Program-made: the position numbers and the translations under genes
Notes under the pieces: model-generated
What the model saw: the letters and a program-made list of their open reading frames with translations, nothing else
Told to the model about the DNA's origin: nothing
The model's database searches: none
Part shown: positions 57,122-64,000 of the stretch, piece by piece
Numbering within the stretch: the first letter of the stretch is position 1
Layout of the letters: every line of letters begins with the position of its first letter
Source: Rhizobium sp. SG_E_25_P2
GTDB lineage: Bacteria; Pseudomonadota; Alphaproteobacteria; Rhizobiales; Rhizobiaceae
Assembly: GCF_029892285.1 (NCBI RefSeq)
Contig: NZ_JARXVM010000008.1
Coordinates: forward strand, 62,001 to 126,000
DNA: 64,000 nucleotides
Direction: 5' to 3'

Positions 57122-57933
57122 CATGTCCTCCCTTCCTCGGCCAGCCGATCGCGACCCACCGGCAGCAGGCTGACGACAAACAGCGCGAGCGCGGTCACCA
57201 CGATGGACGGGCCCGACGGCGTGTCGAATTGCAGCGATCCATACAGCCCGCCCCACACCGCGACAACGCCGATGACCGCCGAGAGCGCCGCCATGATCTC
57301 CGGCGAGGTCGAAAAGCGCCGCGCGGCTGCAGCGGGGATGATCAGAAGCGAGGTAATCAGCAGGATGCCGACGATCTTCATGGCGATGGCGATGACCACG
57401 GCGAGCAGCAGCATGAAGATCAGCCTCGCCCGTTTCGGCTGCAAGCCTTCTGCCTCGGCCAGATCCTCCGAGACGGTCGAGGCCACCAAGGGCCGCCACA
57501 GATAGACCAGCGTCATCAGAACGAGAATGCCGCCGCCCCAGATCAGGTCGATATCGCCCTCGCCGATGGCGAGAATGTCGCCGAACAGAAAGCTGACGAG
57601 ATCGACGCGCACCCAGGACATGAAGGCGAGGATCACCAATCCGACCGACAGCGAGGCATGCGACAGGATGCCGAGCAGCGAGTCCGCCGACAGAGACTGC
57701 ACTTTCTGCAACAGCAGCAGCAAGAGCGACACCGCCGCCGCCACCACGAACACTGCGATCATGATATTGAGATTGAACAACAACGACAGCGCCACGCCAA
57801 GCAAAGCCGAATGCGCCATCGTGTCGCCGAAATAGGCCATGCGCCGCCAGACGATGAAGCAGCCGAGCGGCCCCGTGGTCAAGGCGAGCCCGGTGCCGCC
57901 GATCAGCGCGCGGATGAAGAAGTCGTCAAGCAT
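57121..57933 (-). CDS. znuB: Zinc ABC transporter permease
   Basis: The 270-residue inner-membrane permease has about eight helices and the family opening RALIGGTGLALTTGPLGCFIVWRRMAYFGDTMAHSALLG. The SLLIIPAAAARRFS segment near the C-terminus is also conserved. It overlaps znuC at the start (8 bp) and zur at the end. The three form a ZnuABC-type importer with znuA on the other strand. Confidence 0.95.
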   Translation of the reverse strand: MLDDFFIRALIGGTGLALTTGPLGCFIVWRRMAYFGDTMAHSALLGVALSLLFNLNIMIAVFVVAAAVSLLLLLLQKVQSLSADSLLGILSHASLSVGLVILAFMSWVRVDLVSFLFGDILAIGEGDIDLIWGGGILVLMTLVYLWRPLVASTVSEDLAEAEGLQPKRARLIFMLLLAVVIAIAMKIVGILLITSLLIIPAAAARRFSTSPEIMAALSAVIGVVAVWGGLYGSLQFDTPSGPSIVVTALALFVVSLLPVGRDRLAEEGRT

Positions 57934-58840
57934 CGCGGCCTCCTGCAGTCATGGTCTTGGGCAGAACCAGCCGGTTGCGTTCATGGCCGCAGCCGCAATC
58001 GGGACCATGAACATGGTCCTCATCCTCGTCGTGATCGTGATGATGCCCATCCTCTGGATGGCAATGATCCGTGACGGAGCCGTCGGCATGCTGCACCCGG
58101 CCATCGGGCAGATGGGTGTGATCATGATGATGAGCGTAGATCGCCAGCGCGCCTGCGCCGCGCTGGCCGAACAGGCGCTGATATTCCGGGCTTTGGGTCA
58201 CCGCTTGCGGCGTGCCGGTGCAGCAGACATGGCCATTCAGGCAGATCACCGTATCGGTCGCCGCCATCACCACATGCAGGTCGTGCGAGATCAGCAGCAC
58301 GCCGCAGCCGATGCGGTCGCGGATCTCGCCGATCAATTCGTAAAGGGCAATCTCGCCCGAAAAATCCACACCCTGCACGGGCTCGTCCAGCACCAGCAGA
58401 TCGGGCCGGCGGGCGATGGCGCGGGCCAACAACGCGCGCTGGAACTCGCCGCCCGACAGATGCTGCACCTCCGCCTTGGCGAGGTGACTGACGCCGGTTT
58501 CTGCGAGCGCATTGGCGATATCGCGCCGGGGCAACGGACCGGTCAGCGTCATCAGCCGCTCGACGGTCAGCGGCATGGTGCGGTCGATGCTCATCTTCTG
58601 CGGCACGTAGCCGACCCGGAGTCCATCTCGCTTCGACACCTTGCCCTCGTCGGGCTTGATCAGCCCCAGCGCCATGCGCGCCGAGGTCGATTTTCCCGAG
58701 CCATTGGGGCCGATCAGCGTGACGATCTCGCTTTTGCGCACGGAGAAGCTCACACCGCGCACCAGCCAGCGGCCATTGCGCGAGATCCCGGCGCCATCAA
58801 GGCCAACCAGCTGATCATGTTGAGGTATTCTGTCGAGCAT
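57926..58840 (-). CDS. znuC: Zinc ABC transporter ATPase with His-rich tail
   Basis: The 304-residue ATPase has Walker A GPNGSGKST, signature LSGGEFQRALLARAI and Walker B LLVLDEPVQGVD. After the ATPase fold (about residue 240) it carries a histidine-rich tail of about 50 residues (HHHDHTH, HCHPEDGHHHDHD, HVHGPDCGCGHE). This tail could buffer zinc or sense it; such tails are known in ZnuC proteins. It is the first gene of the znuC-znuB-zur operon. Confidence 0.95.
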   Translation of the reverse strand: MLDRIPQHDQLVGLDGAGISRNGRWLVRGVSFSVRKSEIVTLIGPNGSGKSTSARMALGLIKPDEGKVSKRDGLRVGYVPQKMSIDRTMPLTVERLMTLTGPLPRRDIANALAETGVSHLAKAEVQHLSGGEFQRALLARAIARRPDLLVLDEPVQGVDFSGEIALYELIGEIRDRIGCGVLLISHDLHVVMAATDTVICLNGHVCCTGTPQAVTQSPEYQRLFGQRGAGALAIYAHHHDHTHLPDGRVQHADGSVTDHCHPEDGHHHDHDEDEDHVHGPDCGCGHERNRLVLPKTMTAGGRDA

Positions 58841-58881
58841 AGAATTTTCCAGAGTCGGGACTTGGCAGGGGTTATGTCATA

Positions 58882-58896
58882 CGTTATAGCGTAACG
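58882..58896. promoter_or_regulatory. Candidate Zur box 1
   Basis: CGTTA and TAACG form 5-bp perfect arms around TAGCG, in the 116-bp divergent promoter between znuC and znuA. Its core GTTATAGCGTAAC fits AT-rich Zur palindromes of alphaproteobacteria. Confidence 0.55.
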
Positions 58897-58903
58897 CAAT
58901 TTA

Positions 58904-58918
58904 TGTAATAACATTACA
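58904..58918. promoter_or_regulatory. Candidate Zur box 2
   Basis: TGTAATAACATTACA has perfect 6-bp arms around AAC, between znuC and znuA and 38 bp before the znuA ATG. Similar half-sites occur in the palindrome at the COG0523 gene start, supporting a shared regulator. Confidence 0.65.
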
Positions 58919-58956
58919 GCGACATTCCAGTCGTAACGGGTTAAAAAGGACCGCCG

Positions 58957-59994
58957 ATGCGTTCAATGCTTGCCACCGCCCTCGCCTCCGCCTCGATTAT
59001 AGCCCTGTCCGCCTTCGCGGCCCAGGCAGCGCCGAAGGTGGTGGTGTCGATCAAGCCCATCCACTCGCTGGCCGCCTCGCTGATGAAAGGCGTAGGCGAA
59101 CCCGAACTGTTGGTCGACGGCGTCGCCTCTCCCCACACCTATCAGATGCGCCCCTCCGACGCCTCACGCCTTCAGAACGCCGATGTGATCTTCTGGGTCG
59201 GCCACGACATGGAGAAATTCATGGAGAAGCCGCTGGAAACGCTCGGCGGCAAAGCGCGGATCCTCGAACTCGACGAGGTCGAGGGGCTGTTGAAACTTCA
59301 TACCCGAGAAGGCGGCGCTTTCGAAGGTCACGACCATGGCGAAGAGGACCACGACCACGCCGAAGCGGGCCATGAGGAGGGTGAGCACCACCATGACGCC
59401 GAGGAAAAGGCGGCAGAAGGTCACGATCACGGCGCCGAAACTCATGAGGGCCATGAAGGCCATGATCATGAGGAAGAAACGGACCTGCATCTCTGGCTCA
59501 ATACAGGCAACGCCAAGCTGATGGCCGCCGCGATGACCAAAACCCTGGTCGAGGCCGATCCGGAGCATGCCCAGACCTATGAGAAGAACCTCGCCGATCT
59601 CAACGCCAGCTTCGACGCCTTGGCGGTTAAGATCAAGGCCGAGCTTGAGCCGGTGAAGGACAAGCCTTTCATCGTCTTCCACGACGCCTACCAGTATTAT
59701 GAGAAAGAGTTCGGCGTGAAAGTCGCAGGTTCGATCACGGTTTCGCCGGAAACGATGCCGGGTGCGGCAAGGCTCAAGGAAATCCACGCCAAAGTGGCCG
59801 AACTCGGCTCCACCTGTGTTTTCGCCGAACCGCAATTCGAACCGAAACTGGTGAAGGTCGTGCTCGAAGGCACAAACGCCAAGAGCGGCGTGCTCGATCC
59901 TGAAGGCGGCTCCTACCAGAAGGGCGAAGCCCTCTACGGCGATCTCATGCTCGGCATCGCCCGTTCAATCAAGGATTGCCTCGCCGCGAAGTGA
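58957..59994 (+). CDS. znuA: Zinc ABC transporter substrate-binding protein
   Basis: The 345-residue periplasmic protein has a signal peptide (about 1-24, ending AQA-AP). Cluster A-I zinc ligands include His in SIKPIHSLA, a large His/Asp/Glu-rich loop (about 126-178), and His in DLHLWLN and VFHDAYQYYEKEFG. The loop is typical of high-affinity ZnuA proteins. AAAAGGA precedes the ATG. A terminator follows the stop, so the downstream COG0523 gene has its own promoter. Confidence 0.95.
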   Translation: MRSMLATALASASIIALSAFAAQAAPKVVVSIKPIHSLAASLMKGVGEPELLVDGVASPHTYQMRPSDASRLQNADVIFWVGHDMEKFMEKPLETLGGKARILELDEVEGLLKLHTREGGAFEGHDHGEEDHDHAEAGHEEGEHHHDAEEKAAEGHDHGAETHEGHEGHDHEEETDLHLWLNTGNAKLMAAAMTKTLVEADPEHAQTYEKNLADLNASFDALAVKIKAELEPVKDKPFIVFHDAYQYYEKEFGVKVAGSITVSPETMPGAARLKEIHAKVAELGSTCVFAEPQFEPKLVKVVLEGTNAKSGVLDPEGGSYQKGEALYGDLMLGIARSIKDCLAAK

Positions 59995-60010
59995 CGAGGT
60001 CGAACAATCG

Positions 60011-60036
60011 AGGCGGGCGCTCGCACCCGCCTTTTT
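60011..60036 (+). terminator. Rho-independent terminator after znuA
   Basis: AGGCGGG (60011-60017) pairs with CCCGCCT (60026-60032) and is followed by four T. It isolates znuA from the downstream GTPase gene. Confidence 0.8.
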
Positions 60037-60050
60037 CGGACATCAACATG

Positions 60051-60066
60051 TAATGGTATAACATTA
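60051..60066. promoter_or_regulatory. Candidate Zur box overlapping the COG0523 start codon
   Basis: TAATG and CATTA form perfect arms around GTATAA; the last base is the A of the ATG at 60066. The half-sites resemble those of the znuA box. Its placement implies a promoter just upstream and either a leaderless mRNA or a later start. Confidence 0.55.
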
Positions 60067-61286
60067 TGAAAGCTCCAATCGTGGATACCCGTCTTCCCGT
60101 CACCGTGCTCTCAGGCTTTCTCGGCGCCGGCAAGACGACCTTGATGAACCATGTTCTCAACAACCGCCAGGGCCTGAAAGTCGCGGTCATCGTCAATGAC
60201 ATGAGCGAGGTGAACATCGACGCCGAACTCATTCGCGAAGGCGGCGCGGATCTGTCGCGCACCGACGAACAACTGGTCGAGATGACCAATGGCTGCATCT
60301 GTTGCACGCTGCGCGACGATCTCCTGAACGAAGTCAGCCGTCTCGCCCGCGAAAAACGCTTCGATTACCTGCTGATCGAAAGCTCCGGCATTTCCGAACC
60401 GCTGCCGGTGGCCGCCACCTTCGAATTTCGCGACGAAGCGGGCTTCAGCCTGTCGGATCTCGCCCGGCTCGACACGATGGCGACGGTGGTCGACGCGGCC
60501 TCGCTTTTGAAAGACTACGCCTCCGACGACTTCCTCGCCGATCGCGGCGAAACGGCGGGCGAAGGCGATGCGCGCCTGCTGGTGGATCTCTTGGTCGAGC
60601 AGATCGAATTCGCCGATGTGGTGATCATCAACAAAGTTTCGGACGCCAGCCCCGCCGATCTCGACGCAGCCCGCAAGATCGTCACAGCGCTCAATCCCGA
60701 CGCTCACATCATCGAGACCGATTTCGCCCGCGTCGAGTCTTCGGAAATTCTCGGCTCCGGCCGCTTCGACTTCGAAAAGGCTCACACGCACCCGCTCTGG
60801 TACAAGGAGCTTTACGGCTATGCGGAGCACACGCCGGAGACCGAGGAATATGGCGTCCGCTCCTTCGTCTATCGGGCGCTCAGGCCCTTCGATCCCGCCA
60901 AGTTCAAGGCTTTCGTCAACCGCTCCTGGCCGGGCGTCGTGCGCGCCAAGGGCTTTTTCTGGCTGGCCACGCGTCCGCATTATGTCGGCGAACTCAGCCA
61001 TGCCGGCGCGATCGTTCGCACCCAGAAAATCGGCCTGTGGTGGGCGGCCGTGCCGCAAGAGCGCTGGCCGACGGATGAAGGCAGCCGCTCGGCGATCTAT
61101 GACCGTTTCGACCCGGTCTGGGGCGACCGCCGACAGGAGATGGTGTTCATCGGCGCCGATCCGATGAGCGAGGCCGCCATCCGCGCCGAACTCGACGCCT
61201 GCCTGGTGCCGGAAACCGATTTCCGCCCCGAGCGCTGGCGCGATCTCAACGATCCCTTCCCCGATTGGAGCGCGAAAGCGGCATGA
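60066..61286 (+). CDS. COG0523 (CobW-type) GTPase, putative zinc metallochaperone
   Basis: The 406-residue G3E-family GTPase has the P-loop GFLGAGKTT, the metal-binding CxCC motif ([11 protein letters not shown]), and a C-terminal CobW_C domain with the [12 protein letters not shown] block. Zur-controlled COG0523 proteins deliver zinc to key enzymes when zinc is scarce. The neighbourhood (znuA, znuBC, zur) and the candidate Zur box support that role over a cobalamin one. No Shine-Dalgarno precedes the ATG. Its stop overlaps the start of a small downstream gene. Confidence 0.9.
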   Translation: MKAPIVDTRLPVTVLSGFLGAGKTTLMNHVLNNRQGLKVAVIVNDMSEVNIDAELIREGGADLSRTDEQLVEMTNGCICCTLRDDLLNEVSRLAREKRFDYLLIESSGISEPLPVAATFEFRDEAGFSLSDLARLDTMATVVDAASLLKDYASDDFLADRGETAGEGDARLLVDLLVEQIEFADVVIINKVSDASPADLDAARKIVTALNPDAHIIETDFARVESSEILGSGRFDFEKAHTHPLWYKELYGYAEHTPETEEYGVRSFVYRALRPFDPAKFKAFVNRSWPGVVRAKGFFWLATRPHYVGELSHAGAIVRTQKIGLWWAAVPQERWPTDEGSRSAIYDRFDPVWGDRRQEMVFIGADPMSEAAIRAELDACLVPETDFRPERWRDLNDPFPDWSAKAA

Positions 61287-61477
61287 ACGAGGAGCGACCA
61301 CGCCGACGCTATCACTGCTTTGAAGTCGATGGCGACGGCAAGATCATAAAACCGACCTTGCGGCCTGATCCCCCGGGCCGGCGGGCGGGTCCGGTTATCT
61401 GGCCGGGCGAAGCGGAAGCGCTGATCTTCAGGGATCGCGGAGCTGTGGAGCCGCAGACGCCAAAGCGGATGGCCTGA
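61283..61477 (+). CDS. Small hypothetical protein coupled to the COG0523 gene
   Basis: The 64-residue protein starts by ATGA overlap with the GTPase gene. It is rich in Arg and Pro ([20 protein letters not shown], then [20 protein letters not shown]) and has a single Cys next to His. No family is recognised. The tight coupling suggests it is a real gene, perhaps connected with the GTPase. Confidence 0.5.
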   Translation: MNEERPRRRYHCFEVDGDGKIIKPTLRPDPPGRRAGPVIWPGEAEALIFRDRGAVEPQTPKRMA

Positions 61478-61536
61478 GAGACCTCCGCGCCAGCCACGAT
61501 GCTGCATAATCGGGCGATTCGAACGGAGCGCCCGAC

Positions 61537-63432
61537 ATGCAAGACCGCCTCACCACCGCCCGCGCCGCTCTGGACGCGGGCGATCTCGACGCGGCGTTCA
61601 GTATCATCAACGCCGCATTGGCGGAGGGCGACGCGCGCGCCGAACTTATTGGCCTGTTCGGAGACGCCCTGCAGACGGTCGGGATGACGAAGGACGCCAT
61701 CGGCGCCTATGACATGGCGGCCAGCGCCGCTGGCGCGAACGCATTTGTCTATTGGAAGAAAGCCGCCCTCGCCCATGACGCTCTCGGAGACAGCGACCAG
61801 GCGCTGGCTGCGGCGATCAAGGCGCAGAAGGCGCAGGATGGCGATCCCGACATCATTTTCCTGCTGGCGCGCGAATTCCACGCGCGCGGCGAGCGCGATC
61901 TGCTCGGCCTCGTCAAGAACCGACTGACGGCGAGCAATGATCCGAACCATCTCAATCTCGCCGCAGAACTCATTGCGGGCGAAATGCGCAATCCTTTCAA
62001 TCTGCCGCTGTTCAAGAAACTGGCCGCGCTCAGGCCCGACGACGACGTCGCCCAGGCCAAGCTGATGGCGGTGGCGCGCGAATTCTGCGACTACGATACG
62101 ATCGAGGCGCAGGAGCGCTGGATGGAGGAGCGGCGCGCCATGCTCGGGGACGCCGCCGCCCATGACGGCGAGACGCCCTACGCCAATCTCCTTCACTGCG
62201 GCGACCAAAGAGTGAACCGGCTGGCCGCCAACCGCCAGAATGTCGGCCCCGGCTACTCCCCAGATCGCGCCGCCGCCCGACGCGCCGCCGCGCATGTCTG
62301 GGGAGAGGGTCTTCGCATTGGCTACTTCTCCAATGATTTCAGCAGCACGCACGCCACAATGCGGCTAATGCGCGAGGTGCTCGAACGCCATGACGCAAGC
62401 CGCTTTGATGTCACCCTCTATTGCTACACGCCGGATGACCTGATCCGCCGCGACGATGGCGGTCGCTCCAAATGGGGCCGCATTGTCAGCGTCACCAGCC
62501 TGAGCGACACCGAAATCGCCGAACGGATGCGCGCCGACGGCGTCGATATTCTCGTCGACCTCAAGGGCCATACCGGCGGCTCGCGCAGCCAGGTGCTCAA
62601 TTTCCCGATCGCGCCCGTTCATATCGCCTGGCTCGGCTATCCCGGTTCGACGCAGATGATCGATCTGGATTACGTGATCGGCGATCATTTCGTGCTGCCG
62701 GATGCGGCAAAACCATATTTCCACGAAAAATTCATTCGGCTGCCGGACAGCTATCAGCCCAACGACGCCAGCACGCGTCCGCAGCCGACCCCGACGCCGC
62801 CTTCGCGCGCCGCGCTCGGCCTGCCCGAAGATCGCTTCCTGTTTGCGAGTTTCAACGCCAATCGCAAGATCACGCTGGAAACGCTGGAACTGTGGTCCGA
62901 GATCCTGCGCAAGACGCCGGAGAGCCGTCTCTGGATACTGCTGGAAACGCCGTTGATCCGCGAGAATTTCGCAACGCGAATGGAGAAGCAAGGCGTGGCG
63001 CGCCACCGCCTGATCTTTGCCGAAAACGCAGATTATGCCCGGCATCTGCACCGCGCCGCAGCCGCAGACCTGCATCTCGACACCTTTCCCTATAACGGCC
63101 ACACGACCACGTCGGACATGCTCTGGGCGGGCGTGCCGACGCTGACGAAAAGAGGCTCGAACTTCGCGTCGCGCGTCTCCGAAAGCCTGCTGAACGCGGC
63201 GGGCATGCCGGATCTCGTGGCGCCGGACGCCCAAACCTTTGTCGCAATGGCTGCAAGCTTCGCCACGGCCCCGGATAGCCTGAAACTCGTCCGCAAGCGG
63301 CTGGTCGAAACACGCCGAAAGGCGCCACTGTTCGACGCTGAACGTTTCCGACATCACCTCGAAAAAGCCTATATGCTTGCGGCTGACCGAGCCCGCCGCG
63401 GCCTCGAACCAACTGACCTCGATCTATTTTAG
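61537..63432 (+). CDS. TPR and O-GlcNAc-transferase-like (GT41) glycosyltransferase
   Basis: The 631-residue protein has a TPR-like helical N-terminus (about 1-200) and a GT41 catalytic region. The latter includes IGYFSNDFSSTHATMRLMREV, VDILVDLKGHTGGSRSQVL, the IAWLGYPGSTQMIDLDYVIGD block and the C-terminal HLDTFPYNGHTTTSDMLWAGVPTLT sugar-nucleotide site. Such bacterial enzymes glycosylate proteins, for example flagellins or adhesins, using UDP-sugars. GGAG precedes the ATG. It is monocistronic; acceptors are unknown. Confidence 0.9.
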   Translation: MQDRLTTARAALDAGDLDAAFSIINAALAEGDARAELIGLFGDALQTVGMTKDAIGAYDMAASAAGANAFVYWKKAALAHDALGDSDQALAAAIKAQKAQDGDPDIIFLLAREFHARGERDLLGLVKNRLTASNDPNHLNLAAELIAGEMRNPFNLPLFKKLAALRPDDDVAQAKLMAVAREFCDYDTIEAQERWMEERRAMLGDAAAHDGETPYANLLHCGDQRVNRLAANRQNVGPGYSPDRAAARRAAAHVWGEGLRIGYFSNDFSSTHATMRLMREVLERHDASRFDVTLYCYTPDDLIRRDDGGRSKWGRIVSVTSLSDTEIAERMRADGVDILVDLKGHTGGSRSQVLNFPIAPVHIAWLGYPGSTQMIDLDYVIGDHFVLPDAAKPYFHEKFIRLPDSYQPNDASTRPQPTPTPPSRAALGLPEDRFLFASFNANRKITLETLELWSEILRKTPESRLWILLETPLIRENFATRMEKQGVARHRLIFAENADYARHLHRAAAADLHLDTFPYNGHTTTSDMLWAGVPTLTKRGSNFASRVSESLLNAAGMPDLVAPDAQTFVAMAASFATAPDSLKLVRKRLVETRRKAPLFDAERFRHHLEKAYMLAADRARRGLEPTDLDLF

Positions 63433-63630
63433 CGCGTATGGAAACTCATAGGCTATTCGGGTTGACGAGACGCCCGCGCGCCCCGTAACGTCGCCTTAGT
63501 TGCGCGATCGGATTCGGTCGCGGACATTGTTCTCGCGTTACAACTGACTTGTCGGCGTCACGTATAGGCTCGCGCCATTTCGCGCGACTTTCGCGTGACT
63601 TAGGGGCAATTAAGAGGGAAAGGAACGTCC

Positions 63631-63870
63631 ATGAAATTCAAGACTCCCACGATCATCGCCATCTCCATGGCTATCGGCATCGCAACCGGCGCAGGCGTCA
63701 CCGCAATCGCCGCCCAGCCCAATATGAGAAGCGCGCTTGACCATCTTGTCGCCGCCGACGCCTTTTTGGCGCAAGCGAATGACAACAAGGGCGGCCACCG
63801 CGTGAAGGCTCGCAGCTTGATCAGCATGGCGATCCAGGAAGTGCGCGCCGGCATCCGCTACGCCAACTGA
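63631..63870 (+). CDS. Small secreted helical protein
   Basis: The 79-residue protein has a signal peptide (about 1-28, ending IAA-QP). Its mature part of about 50 residues is a helical hairpin with the motif DNKGGHRVKARSLISMAIQEV. Similar hairpins with the GGHR core occur in many small bacterial exported proteins of unknown function. AAAGGA precedes the ATG. A strong terminator follows. Confidence 0.75.
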   Translation: MKFKTPTIIAISMAIGIATGAGVTAIAAQPNMRSALDHLVAADAFLAQANDNKGGHRVKARSLISMAIQEVRAGIRYAN

Positions 63871-63891
63871 TTTTCTCGATACGTCGAGGAC

Positions 63892-63923
63892 AAGCCCGGC
63901 TGCATGCGCGGCCGGGCTTTTTT
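63892..63923 (+). terminator. Rho-independent terminator
   Basis: AAGCCCGGC (63892-63900) pairs perfectly with GCCGGGCTT (63911-63919) around a 10-nt loop, followed by four further T. It ends the small secreted protein gene. Confidence 0.88.
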
Positions 63924-63930
63924 AGTCCCC

Positions 63931-64000
63931 TCACATCTGGCGTTGATAGGTGAACCTGTCGAAATCCGCCGCCTTTGCGCTGCCGGTGATGTCATAGGCG
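63931..64000 (-). CDS. 3' end of an unidentified minus-strand gene
   Basis: A minus-strand frame is open from the window edge to a TGA at 63931-63933. It encodes 22 residues (AYDITGSAKAADFDRFTYQR then QM). It is convergent with the small secreted protein and shares its terminator region. Too little is seen to assign a function. Confidence 0.45.
   Translation of the reverse strand, partial: AYDITGSAKAADFDRFTYQRQM

Noticed and set aside
59330-59480. Dense His/Asp/Glu codon repeats that resemble a microsatellite or CRISPR-like array
   Set aside because: They encode the zinc-binding loop of ZnuA, with irregular spacing and no spacers.

Overview
The window is GC-rich chromosomal DNA from an alphaproteobacterium, most likely in the Hyphomicrobiales (Rhizobiales). 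The assignment rests on gene content seen here: a rhizobial-type flagellin, a UvrB with long N- and C-terminal extensions, RTX-type secreted proteins, a znu/zur/COG0523 zinc cluster and several c-di-GMP enzymes. No rRNA, tRNA or CRISPR array was seen. Genes are dense on both strands, with many short overlaps and translationally coupled starts.

Layout. 1-5.1 kb: a truncated VapC-like toxin, an L,D-transpeptidase, an ArsR regulator, fumC and a ParDE-type toxin-antitoxin pair. 5.2-12.4 kb: a GMC oxidoreductase/aldehyde dehydrogenase operon, a chemoreceptor ending in a CheR-docking-like pentapeptide, a LysR regulator and a diguanylate cyclase. 12.6-21.2 kb: a class I fumarase, a second diguanylate cyclase, a run of minus-strand enzymes and secreted proteins, a MarR/hydrolase divergent pair, an RTX protein and a DUF971 protein. 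21.3-28.5 kb: molybdenum cofactor genes (moaA, mobA, mobB) mixed with a CHASE4-GGDEF protein, an EamA transporter, a thioesterase, an RDD protein and a DUF486 protein. 28.6-39.5 kb: a DUF1800/DUF1501/secreted PAAR-like trio, uvrB, a CAP-RTX protein, small secreted proteins, an orphan flagellin and a J-domain protein. 39.6-49.55 kb: dusA and a genomic island (below). 49.6-64 kb: TerC, a gamma-class carbonic anhydrase, a GGDEF-EAL protein, a P1B ATPase, the zinc-uptake regulon (zur-znuB-znuC diverging from znuA and a COG0523 GTPase), an O-GlcNAc-transferase-like glycosyltransferase and a small secreted protein.

The most interesting region is about 9 kb (40550-49548) bounded by 29-bp direct repeats differing at two positions. 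One copy lies inside the 5' part of dusA (codons 18-27), a known integration target; the other lies just before terC. Beside dusA are a frameshifted integrase N-terminus and an IS21 istB fragment with an in-frame stop. The cargo is one minus-strand operon: a substrate-binding protein, two ABC ATPases, two permeases, a haem aldoxime dehydratase and a nitrilase. An AraC-type regulator is transcribed divergently. Together these predict uptake and conversion of an aldoxime to a nitrile and then to a carboxylic acid plus ammonia, on an element that has probably lost its own mobility.

A second coherent system is zinc homeostasis at 56.7-61.5 kb, where palindromes of Zur-box type occur in front of both znuA/znuC and the COG0523 GTPase.
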